Shown here: one piece after another, positions 1-5,366 of the stretch
How the letters are laid out: each line of letters begins with the position of its first letter
How positions within the stretch are numbered: position 1 is the stretch's first letter
The notes under the pieces: generated by a model
Databases searched by the model: none
The model's input: only the letters and a program-made list of their open reading frames with translations
Told to the model about the DNA's origin: nothing
Assembly: GCA_937906775.1 (NCBI GenBank)
Contig: CALCUD010000012.1
Location: forward strand, 1-6,502
DNA from: an uncultured Clostridia bacterium
GTDB taxonomy: Bacteria; Bacillota; Clostridia; Christensenellales; Aristaeellaceae
Direction: 5' to 3'
Length of the DNA: 6,502 nucleotides
Position numbers and translations under genes: made by a program

Positions 1-26
1 TAGAAACCAAGAAAGGAGCAAGCCCC

Positions 27-131
27 ATGAAAACCAAAGAAGAACTGAACGCCCTCAAAGAGGAAGTTGAAGCCTTGAGCAAAAAGCTCGCCGAGCTGAC
101 CGATGAAGAGCTGAAACAGGTTGTGGGCGGA
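27..131 (+). repeat. Leader-coding repeat, copy 1 of 4
   Basis: The first 105 bases of this gene recur at 314-418, 2596-2700 and 4780-4884, always starting exactly at the ATG and ending at the Gly-Gly codons. Over the first 45 bases only four sites vary among the four copies (offsets 9, 24, 30 and 42), and all four are third-position synonymous changes. Sequence upstream of the ATG is not shared beyond a ribosome binding site. Cores after Gly-Gly are unrelated except for copies 3 and 4. This marks the leader as the conserved module. Confidence 0.85.
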
Positions 132-209
132 GATGTGCCCCCTGAGCTCGCCACCAAGCACGACTATAAACTGTCCGATGACCCCGCAGGAAAGTGGCTG
201 TGTGAGTGA
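27..209 (+). CDS. Double-glycine leader peptide precursor, single-Cys core
   Basis: This encodes a 60-residue precursor. AAGGAG lies at 13-18, nine bases before ATG 27. Residues 1-35 form a charged, heptad-like amphipathic leader ending LTDEELKQVVGG. Counting back from the cut, Leu-12, Glu-8, Leu-7, Val-4 and Gly-2/Gly-1 fit the consensus for leaders cleaved by C39 peptidase domains of ABC exporters. The predicted 25-residue core starts at Asp36, is rich in Pro, Asp and Lys, and has one Cys as the next-to-last residue (ending KWLCE). One Cys rules out an internal disulfide, so a dimer, a thioether or simply a free thiol are options. The leader is nearly identical to those at 314, 2596 and 4780, while the core resembles none of them. 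The leader family is recognisable, but the core function is unknown. No exporter or maturation enzyme is adjacent. It could be a bacteriocin-like or signalling peptide. Confidence 0.82.
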   Translation: MKTKEELNALKEEVEALSKKLAELTDEELKQVVGGDVPPELATKHDYKLSDDPAGKWLCE

Positions 210-313
210 GCGTCCCGCTTAAATAAAAATCCGGCATCTGAAATCTTCACATCTGCCGCTATAGGCGGCTAATCTGATAAACAACAAAAAGTATTGAAAA
301 GGAGATAATTATT

Positions 314-511
314 ATGAAAACGAAAGAAGAACTGAACGCCCTGAAAGAGGAAGTTGAAACCCTGAACAAAAAGCTCCAGAAGCTGACGAAGAAAGAGCTG
401 TCGCAGATCTCCGGAGGAGAAAACGGTTGTTACTGCAGCACATGTGGCAGGTTGCTGATGGTTCCGGGTGAGTGCCCTGTATGCCACCCCCATGGAACAA
501 AGATTCGGTAA
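314..511 (+). CDS. Double-glycine leader peptide precursor, zinc-ribbon-like core
   Basis: This encodes a 65-residue precursor with AAGGAGA at 299-305 upstream of ATG 314. The leader (residues 1-35) ends LTKKELSQISGG and again fits the Leu-12/Glu-8/Leu-7/Ile-4/Gly-Gly pattern of C39-type processing. The 30-residue core contains five Cys. C41-x2-C44 and C54-x2-C57 are separated by nine residues, and an extra C39 precedes them. His58 and His60 follow directly. Two CxxC knuckles with Gly after the first (CSTCG) look like a minimal zinc ribbon, or alternatively two disulfides. The gene sits 104 bases after the first precursor in the same orientation and could be co-transcribed with it. The leader is strongly supported. 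Metal binding is an inference from cysteine spacing only, and antimicrobial or signalling activity cannot be read from the sequence. Confidence 0.82.
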   Translation: MKTKEELNALKEEVETLNKKLQKLTKKELSQISGGENGCYCSTCGRLLMVPGECPVCHPHGTKIR

Positions 512-547
512 AAAAAGTCTGTAAATAGGTAACCGCGGACAGGTCTT

Positions 548-626
548 CTATCGTGGTGTACAGGACATTCTGATCCTGTGTGCCGATGGATTGACAGGGA
601 TCAAGGAAACCATAGCTGCGGCATGA
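548..626 (+). pseudogene. IS256 (mutator)-family transposase fragment
   Basis: In the frame read from 549, the translation contains YRGVQDILILCADGL followed by TGIKETIAAA and then TGA at 624-626. This closely resembles the catalytic-domain segment of IS256-family DDE transposases, typically written RGV-x-DIL-I-x3-DGL-x-G-x3-AI. The Asp in ADGL corresponds to one of the three catalytic acidic residues. Only about 25 residues survive. There is no start region, no following FP...CIVH...RN segment, and no terminal inverted repeat that I could see. It is therefore an inactive relic left by an insertion or by recombination. It lies between an intact peptide precursor and an orphan Cys-rich reading frame, at a point where a leader would be expected. 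The family assignment rests on recalled motif similarity. Confidence 0.7.
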
Positions 627-721
627 CACTTATATATGGTACACGCTGCAACGTGCGCAAGGAAAACGACCCGACTTGCGCCGGTTGCTCTGGTGATTGG
701 CATTCCTGGGTGCGGGGATGA
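623..721 (+). CDS. Orphan Cys-rich short ORF, possible leaderless peptide core
   Basis: A 32-codon frame runs from ATG 623 to TGA 719-721. It contains RCNVRKENDPTCAGCSG and then DWHSWVRG: three Cys (C9, C19, C22), a CAGC knuckle, a His and two Trp. This composition is like the Cys-rich core of the precursor at 314 rather than random sequence. No Gly-Gly leader precedes it. Instead, an IS256-type transposase scrap ends at about 624, and the frame is open back to 533 without a leader match. The nearest purine-rich stretch (AAGGAA, 603-608) is too far from ATG 623 for good initiation. It ends 31 bases before the amidohydrolase start. My inference is that this is the 3' remnant of a fifth leader-core gene beheaded by a mobile element. 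The alternative is chance, since the frame is short and overlaps possible transposase-derived DNA. Confidence 0.3.
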   Translation: MTLIYGTRCNVRKENDPTCAGCSGDWHSWVRG

Positions 722-737
722 TAATCTATCAACGCGA

Positions 738-745
738 AAGAAGGT
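738..745 (+). promoter_or_regulatory. Ribosome binding site fixing the amidohydrolase start
   Basis: AAGAAGGT lies just upstream of the paired ATG ATG at 750 and 753. The spacing favours 753 or 750 over the in-frame ATG at 636. The residues encoded by 636-749 precede the signal peptide, overlap the orphan Cys-rich frame and match nothing. Confidence 0.6.
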
Positions 746-752
746 AATAATG

Positions 753-2558
753 ATGAAAAGAATGATTACATGGATGCTCATGATCTGTCTGATGATGGGT
801 TCATTCTCCGCCCGTGCGGAGGAGATCGACGCGGAAGCCGCGGATCTGGTTGTATATGGAACGATTTATACCGCCGAGGATGAAAATGACGGACTCGCGG
901 AAGCCTTTGCGGTCAAAGGCGGAAAATATATCTACGTAGGAGATAAGGAAGGTGCTGAACAGTACATTCAGGAAGGCAAAACCGAAGTGCTCGACCGGAC
1001 CGGCGAAGGTCTGATCATTCCGGGATGTACCGAAGGTCACAGTCACTATTTCGATGGGACAGGACTCAATTCACAGCTTCCCGGCAGCGGAGAAAGCTAC
1101 GGGAAAGTATTAATAACGCTGGAAGAACAGGTAAAAACAAACAATATAAAGCAATTCGTTTCTTTCGGATGGAATCCTTACGAATTATCTGAAAAGCGCG
1201 CTGCCGGATATAATTTTGCCGAGGAGATTGAAAGCATAGCGCCCGGAATCCCGGTCGTGATGATCGACGGCGCGGGTCATGGCGCAGTTTGTAATACCAC
1301 AGCACTAAAAAATGCCGGAATACTGGATCTCCCCGAAGTACGAGGCGGCGAGGTCGGGCTTGACAAAGACGGTAATCCAAGCGGTTTCGTAAGCGACCAG
1401 GCGGTATATTACGTTATAGACAAAGTAATTTCAAAACCGCTGACCGACGAGCAATACAAAAACGCCTGTATTTATGGAATGAACAAACTGCTGGAACTGG
1501 GATATACGAACGCGCTTGACGCGTTTACCAATATGTATCATCCGACCGGTTTGTATGAAGCCATCAAAAAGATGGACGACACCGGAGAACTGAAGATCAA
1601 CATCGCGGGATGCTATAACATCAAGAGCTATGACACGGATATTTATCAGACCAGAGTTGACGAGGTGGTCGATATAGTTGATCAATATTCAAGCGTTCAC
1701 TTTAATCCCGCTTATATCAAGCTTTTTGCCGACGGTGTGGTTGAGAGCGGAACAGGTTGGATCATTGACGAATACAACGATGCTGAAGAAGGTAAAGAAC
1801 ACGGAAATATCATCTGGAATCAGGAAGAACTGAATTCACTGGTTCAATACGCAAACCAAAAAGGGATTCTGATCCATACACATTCATACGGAGATGCCGC
1901 CTGCAAAGCAGCGCTTGATGCTTATATTGCATCGAATCAGGCAAACGCCGGTCAATTCAGAAACAGTTTGGGGCATGTTCGCAATATTCAAGCCGAGGAT
2001 ATCTTACGGGCAGCGGAGCATAAGATCCCGATCGCCGAAAATCTGATCTGGCACACGGACTATAATGATTCCGACCCGGAACAACAACAGGTCAAACAGC
2101 GTTTGCCAGAGGGCTTGTATTACAACGGTTATCCCATGAAAACCCTGCTCGAAAACGGTATCATTATGAGTTCCTCAACGGATGCTCCGGCTGCGGAGTT
2201 CATTGAAGGCAATATCATGAACGTCCTCGCGGTCGCGGTAACGGGAATTACGCCGGGAGACGACACTCAGCCATTCGCAGCCAATGAGCTTCTTTCCGTT
2301 CGGGAAGGCTTGCAGGCGCTGACAATCAATGGCGCGTGGCAGCTCGGTCTGGAAGAAGAGAGAGGGTCCATCAAGGTCGGCAAGTATGCGGATTTCGTCA
2401 TTCTCGACAAGAATATATTGGAGTATGAAGGAGAAGAACTGCGCACCATCGGAGACACGAAGATTCTGAATACTTATTTTGAAGGTGAAAATGTGTACAG
2501 CGCACAGGGAACGGAAACCCCGACAGAACGCAGAGAACTGACAAAGGTCGCTGATTAA
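753..2558 (+). CDS. Secreted YtcJ-like amidohydrolase (Amidohydro_3 family)
   Basis: This is a 601-residue exported metal-dependent hydrolase. Residues 1-22 form a signal peptide (KR, a Met/Ile/Leu-rich core, then ARA before EE) with likely cleavage after Ala22, so it should act outside the membrane. The rest follows the YtcJ/Amidohydro_3 order: a small N-terminal beta domain with DLVVYGTIYT; IIPGCTEGHSHYFDG with metal ligands His96 and His98; PVVMIDGAGHGAVCNTTAL, where this family has a substrate-pocket DGH; KLFADGVVESGTG; IHTHSYGDAA (His375, His377); LGHVRN (His408); SSSTDAP (Asp477); and a C-terminal closure ending GSIKVGKYADFVILD. Length and motifs look complete. Relatives hydrolyse amide or cyclic-amide bonds, but substrates vary widely and none can be named here. 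An alternative start is ATG 750. Its stop lies 37 bases before the next peptide gene, so the two may be co-transcribed. Confidence 0.88.
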   Translation: MKRMITWMLMICLMMGSFSARAEEIDAEAADLVVYGTIYTAEDENDGLAEAFAVKGGKYIYVGDKEGAEQYIQEGKTEVLDRTGEGLIIPGCTEGHSHYFDGTGLNSQLPGSGESYGKVLITLEEQVKTNNIKQFVSFGWNPYELSEKRAAGYNFAEEIESIAPGIPVVMIDGAGHGAVCNTTALKNAGILDLPEVRGGEVGLDKDGNPSGFVSDQAVYYVIDKVISKPLTDEQYKNACIYGMNKLLELGYTNALDAFTNMYHPTGLYEAIKKMDDTGELKINIAGCYNIKSYDTDIYQTRVDEVVDIVDQYSSVHFNPAYIKLFADGVVESGTGWIIDEYNDAEEGKEHGNIIWNQEELNSLVQYANQKGILIHTHSYGDAACKAALDAYIASNQANAGQFRNSLGHVRNIQAEDILRAAEHKIPIAENLIWHTDYNDSDPEQQQVKQRLPEGLYYNGYPMKTLLENGIIMSSSTDAPAAEFIEGNIMNVLAVAVTGITPGDDTQPFAANELLSVREGLQALTINGAWQLGLEEERGSIKVGKYADFVILDKNILEYEGEELRTIGDTKILNTYFEGENVYSAQGTETPTERRELTKVAD

Positions 2559-2595
2559 TCCAGCGTTTCCTTAAATCTGAAAGGAGATTTTCACT

Positions 2596-2895
2596 ATGAA
2601 AACAAAAGAAGAACTGAACGCCCTGAAAGAGGAAGTTGAAGTCATGAACAAGTAACTTGCGGAGCTTACTGCGGAAGAGATGGAGCAGGTCACAGGCGGT
2701 AATTCGGGCATCCCGCCTAAGAGCTGTCCCTTATCGAAAAAGTGGCTTACAATAAAAAATATTTTATCAGATGAAAGAAAAAAGGAATTCATACTAGGAC
2801 TAATTCACCACTGCTATGACCCCAAAGTAACAGAAGGTAGACCTTGCGACAATTGTGATTTTTTCAAAACATATCAGGCAATAAAGAAAAGCTGA
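2596..2895 (+). pseudogene. Leader-peptide precursor with nonsense codon in leader, four-Cys core
   Basis: AAGGAG at 2581-2586 and ATG 2596 open a copy of the shared leader, but codon 20 is TAA (2653-2655) where the other copies have a Lys codon (AAG or AAA). Reading through it gives 99 residues, with Gly-Gly again at codons 34-35 (LTAEEMEQVTGG) and a 64-residue core. The core has Cys at codons 44, 73, 84 and 87, the same positions as in the precursor at 4780, and ends PCDNCDFFKTYQAIKKS. The frame after the stop is undamaged to TGA 2893-2895, so the mutation looks recent. Restart at ATG 2680 would give only the last six leader residues plus the core, and its upstream purines are weak. A sequencing or assembly error, or a phase-variable state, is possible. 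TAA recoding is unlikely because TAA ends the gene just upstream. Confidence 0.8.
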
Positions 2896-2911
2896 CCTGA
2901 GATGAAGTTTG
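2596..2911 (+). repeat. Duplicated four-Cys peptide cassette, copy A (copy B at 4780-5087)
   Basis: This segment and 4780-5087 share the leader, the core cysteine spacing, the C-terminal CDNCDFFK-x-YQA segment and about 15 bases past the stop codon (TGACCTGAGATGAA against TGACCAGAGATGAA). The similarity then stops. The duplicated unit therefore extends slightly beyond the coding region. Confidence 0.65.
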
Positions 2912-3110
2912 AAACACTTACGTGGCAGGCCAGGGTATAGCAAAGCTGGCCACCCCGAAAGCTGGCCTACAGCAGGAATCGGTCAATCTTAAGCGGGGGC
3001 AACCTGAGGAGGAGCATCTTCCATAATAGTGAATCCTCTCAGGCGAAGGTGAGAGCGAAGGTGTGCACGCCGTGAGAAAGCGAATGGACGCTATTGGAGC
3101 AGCGCGAATA
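2905..3110 (+). other. Non-coding hairpin-rich segment, possible group II intron relic
   Basis: The 302-base gap between the peptide pseudogene and the next enzyme has no credible gene but does show paired segments. CTGGCC occurs at 2946-2951 and again at 2962-2967, and the first can pair with GGCCAG at 2928-2933. CCTGAGGAGG (3003-3012) can pair with CCTCTCAGG (3035-3043). GGTGTGCACGCC (3060-3071) is nearly self-complementary. GAAA- and GCGAAG-type loops recur between them. The general look, G-rich with GNRA-like tetraloops, recalls the ribozyme part of a bacterial group II intron, but I cannot place domain V or the intron ends. It may instead be the structured 5' leader of the downstream hydrolase transcript. 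Confidence 0.35.
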
Positions 3111-3182
3111 ATTAGTTCACCGCTTCAAAATAACGTAATACTGCGGCTCCCGCTTCCTTTCTTGCTTGTGTCGGTGCCGCCC

Positions 3183-3193
3183 GGAAAGGTGAT
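3183..3193 (+). promoter_or_regulatory. Ribosome binding site fixing the C-N hydrolase start
   Basis: GGAAAGGTGAT ends four bases before ATG 3198, with the AAAGG core about eight bases from it. It selects the ATG that opens a clean signal peptide. The in-frame GTG at 3063 would add 45 unsupported residues translated from the hairpin-rich segment. Confidence 0.6.
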
Positions 3194-3197
3194 TAAC

Positions 3198-4706
3198 ATG
3201 AAAAAGTTTCAAAGTATTTTCCTGGCAATCATTCTCTGTCTGAATTGCTACGCTTTTACATTGGCGGAAGAGGTTGACGGGCAAAGTGCGATCATGGATT
3301 ATATCGGAACATATGATGATATAGGCACTCATCGGGCTGTAATGACGATTGAGGCGATCGGGCAGGAAGAACCGTACGCGCATATTGTGATTCGCTGGTC
3401 GAACAGTGCGGAGGAATATGTGGAATGGGATTTATCCGGTTTGCTGGATCCGGAAACCATGACGATTGTCTGCATGGATGGCACAAAGAGCCTTTGTACC
3501 GTGAATGAAGCCGGAAATGTCACAGCAGTTGCTGAAAATATCAATATTGACAGTGAATTTGTTATTCATGAAGATGAATCGATTACCTGGATCGATCATG
3601 CGGAAAATGTCGGGGAAAACAGCCGCTTTGTGTTTTCTGATGGCGCATGGAGTTTTAATGAGACCGAGTTCGGTAAGGTCACAAAAGTGGCCGACATGCT
3701 GTATGAAGTGACTTTCGACGAGTATTCCGCCGAGGCACCGGATGCCCTGGCAACGGAGGAAATGTCCGGAGATATGGGCTGCTCCGGTGTGCGTAACGGC
3801 AGTTTTGTCGGACGCAACTTCGACTATATCATGAACCAGTGCCCGACTTTTGTGATCCGTACGACGGCAAAGGAAGGCAGGTACGCGACCATCGCTGTCG
3901 GCCGTCTGGCAAAGATCAATTCCGAAATGGTCGAGGCGGGTCTGCCGCAGGAGAAGCTGGATCTTCTGCCATGGTTCCTCCTGGACGGGATCAATGAAAA
4001 GGGCCTGGTCGTCAATGACAACGTGCTGTTCAAATCCGACTGGGGCGAGGTGCCGCATACCGGTACGAATCCGGGGGTGCCGGAATTGAATGACAACTTT
4101 CTTACCCGTGCCCTGCTGGACAACTGTGCGACGGCCGATGAGGCGATCGAATACCTGAAAAAATTCAATATCACACCGATGCACTCGGAGATGATGGACC
4201 TGCATTACATGATCTCCGACCCGGAAAAGACCTATGTCGTGGAATTCATCAATAATAAAATGGTCGTGCAGGAACAGAATATCATCACCAACTATTTCAT
4301 CAACATGGATCAGATCCCCGAACATCCGGACGGACTGGAAAGAATGCAGGTTCTGAAGGAAAACTATGATGAAGGCAGCACCATGGAAGGCATGTATCAG
4401 CTCATGCAGCGCGCGAAATACTCAAATATGTTTGATCCTGACAAGAAGTGGTATTCAGAACTTGGATTTACCTATCCCGAGATCCAGGAGATCCTCAGGG
4501 ATGGGGACGAAGAAATGGATAAAAAGATGAAGATGCTTCAGGAAGCGTTTGCGCATGAACTGGAATATGTGAAAGAAAACGGGTTCAGAGAAAAAACTGA
4601 CTTCTGGACCACCTCACATACGACTGTTTACGACATCAAAAACCTGAAAATGTGGATCACGGTCCGTGAACGCTATGAGGAAGCGCCTCATGAGTTCGGT
4701 TTCTGA
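3198..4706 (+). CDS. Exported linear amide C-N hydrolase (choloylglycine hydrolase-like)
   Basis: This is a 502-residue Ntn-hydrolase-type protein. Residues 1-23 form a signal peptide (KK, a hydrophobic stretch, then TLA before EE). Residues of about 30-190 form an acidic beta-rich domain I do not recognise. The hydrolase domain starts at CSGVRNGSFVGRNFDY. Cys195 is the expected nucleophile, followed by Arg206 and Asp209. DGINEKGLVVND (Asn266 area), ITNYF (Asn365) and a late VRERYEE (Arg490) sit in the order of the active-site Asn/Arg residues of bile salt hydrolase and penicillin V acylase. Those enzymes need Cys as the free N-terminus, so cleavage just before Cys195 is implied, comparable to propeptide cleavage in acid ceramidase/NAAA. 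Possible substrates are conjugated bile salts, N-acyl amino acids or acyl-homoserine lactones; sequence alone cannot choose. The peptide gene at 4780 follows in the same orientation. Confidence 0.85.
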   Translation: MKKFQSIFLAIILCLNCYAFTLAEEVDGQSAIMDYIGTYDDIGTHRAVMTIEAIGQEEPYAHIVIRWSNSAEEYVEWDLSGLLDPETMTIVCMDGTKSLCTVNEAGNVTAVAENINIDSEFVIHEDESITWIDHAENVGENSRFVFSDGAWSFNETEFGKVTKVADMLYEVTFDEYSAEAPDALATEEMSGDMGCSGVRNGSFVGRNFDYIMNQCPTFVIRTTAKEGRYATIAVGRLAKINSEMVEAGLPQEKLDLLPWFLLDGINEKGLVVNDNVLFKSDWGEVPHTGTNPGVPELNDNFLTRALLDNCATADEAIEYLKKFNITPMHSEMMDLHYMISDPEKTYVVEFINNKMVVQEQNIITNYFINMDQIPEHPDGLERMQVLKENYDEGSTMEGMYQLMQRAKYSNMFDPDKKWYSELGFTYPEIQEILRDGDEEMDKKMKMLQEAFAHELEYVKENGFREKTDFWTTSHTTVYDIKNLKMWITVRERYEEAPHEFGF

Positions 4707-4779
4707 TCGTCTGGAGTTAATATATAAGAAGGACAGCATAATAAAAAACGGCTCTCACTTTTAATGTGGAGGTAACGCT

Positions 4780-5073
4780 ATGAAAACGAAAGAAGAACTG
4801 AATGCCCTGAAAGAGGAAGTGGAAGCACTGAACAAAAAGCTCGCAAAGCTGACGGAGGAAGAACTCGCACAGGTCACCGGCGGTGATTCTGGCGTCTCAT
4901 TTGAGGATTGTGTTATCCTTACTGTATGGCTTAAGAAGAAAAAGACTTATTCAGATGAAAAGAAAAGGAAATACATACAAGACCATATTTATATGTGCTT
5001 TGATCCAGCCAGGAAAAGCATTCATCCTTGCGATAATTGTGATTTCTTCAAGGCATATCAAGCTATGAACTGA
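4780..5073 (+). CDS. Double-glycine leader peptide precursor, four-Cys core
   Basis: This encodes a 97-residue precursor with GGAGG at 4768-4772 before ATG 4780. The leader (1-35) ends LTEEELAQVTGG, the best fit in the window to the C39 exporter leader consensus. The 62-residue core begins at Asp36 and has Cys44, Cys73, Cys84 and Cys87. Its middle is very basic and helical in appearance (WLKKKKTYSDEKKRKYIQ). It ends PCDNCDFFKAYQAMN. The Cys spacing C-x28-C-x10-C-x2-C is exactly that of the pseudogene at 2596, whereas most other positions differ, so the cysteines are likely functional as a metal site or disulfides. It lies 73 bases after the exported C-N hydrolase with no visible terminator between them. 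It is the intact member of this pair. Its function is unknown; a secreted bacteriocin-like or enzyme-associated peptide is plausible. Confidence 0.85.
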   Translation: MKTKEELNALKEEVEALNKKLAKLTEEELAQVTGGDSGVSFEDCVILTVWLKKKKTYSDEKKRKYIQDHIYMCFDPARKSIHPCDNCDFFKAYQAMN

Positions 5074-5091
5074 CCAGAGATGAATTATCAA

Positions 5092-5250
5092 TGCATGATT
5101 GATCTGAAAGCATTCTTCATTGACGGAACAAAAATCGAAGCTAACGCAAACAAATACAGTTTCGTGTGAAAAAAAGCCCAGGTGAAGAAATACACCAAAT
5201 TGATTGACCGAATCAAAACAGAATTGCCGTAACTCCTGAAGAAAGCAGGA
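5092..5250 (+). pseudogene. IS1182-like transposase fragment
   Basis: In the frame of the preceding peptide gene, past its stop, the translation reads MIDLKAFFIDGTKIEANANK followed by YSFV, stop, KKAQVKKYTKLIDRIKTELP, stop, LLKKAG. FFIDGTKIEANANKYSFVWKK is the typical N-terminal catalytic segment of IS1182-family (DUF772-containing) transposases, with the Asp of IDGTK being catalytic. The Trp codon expected after YSFV is TGA (5167-5169), and a second stop, TAA, lies at 5230-5232. About 50 codons remain, with no start and no C-terminal domain. The fragment abuts the duplicated peptide cassette, within about 20 bases of its end. This suggests an insertion sequence helped mark or create the boundary of the duplicated unit. 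Confidence 0.72.
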
Positions 5251-5293
5251 ATCCGGTTCTACATTGGAGATCCCTATCTTTTTTGTCATTTTG

Positions 5294-5302
5294 TGATATG
5301 AT
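5294..5302 (+). promoter_or_regulatory. Candidate extended -10 promoter element for the DUF3267 gene
   Basis: TGATATGAT gives a TGn-TATGAT extended -10 hexamer about 65 bases before ATG 5367. The sequence 17 bases upstream (CTATCT) is a poor -35, which extended -10 promoters can tolerate. It falls after the transposase relic, so this gene probably has its own promoter. Confidence 0.3.
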
Positions 5303-5366
5303 TCATTTGACTAATGCTTCCTGCATGAATACTGGATTGCAGGAACATCTTTGAGGGGAAAACGGT

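Noticed and set aside
255..269. GCCGC-TATAG-GCGGC hairpin between the first two peptide genes
   Set aside because: It is a five-pair stem without a T run. It might be a weak attenuator or RNA-processing site, but the support is too thin to list.
591..636. TTGACA at 591 and TATATA near 631 as a sigma-70 promoter
   Set aside because: The spacing is about 34 bases, far from 17, and the TTGACA is explained as codons of the transposase fragment.
636..749. In-frame 5' extension of the amidohydrolase from ATG 636
   Set aside because: It lacks a ribosome binding site, precedes a clear signal peptide and overlaps the orphan Cys-rich frame. The ATG pair at 750/753 with AAGAAGG is better.
3063..3197. 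In-frame 5' extension of the C-N hydrolase from GTG 3063
   Set aside because: It would place 45 unrelated residues before a textbook signal peptide and is translated from hairpin-rich non-coding sequence.
3432..4325. Long minus-strand open frame opposite the C-N hydrolase
   Set aside because: It is a His- and Val-rich shadow of the real + strand gene, with no recognisable motifs and no ribosome binding site.
2653..5169. Alternative genetic code, given in-frame TAA at 2653 and TGA at a Trp position at 5167
   Set aside because: Intact genes here use TGG for Trp and end with TAA or TGA. Both odd codons are in decaying sequences, so nonsense mutation is the simpler reading.
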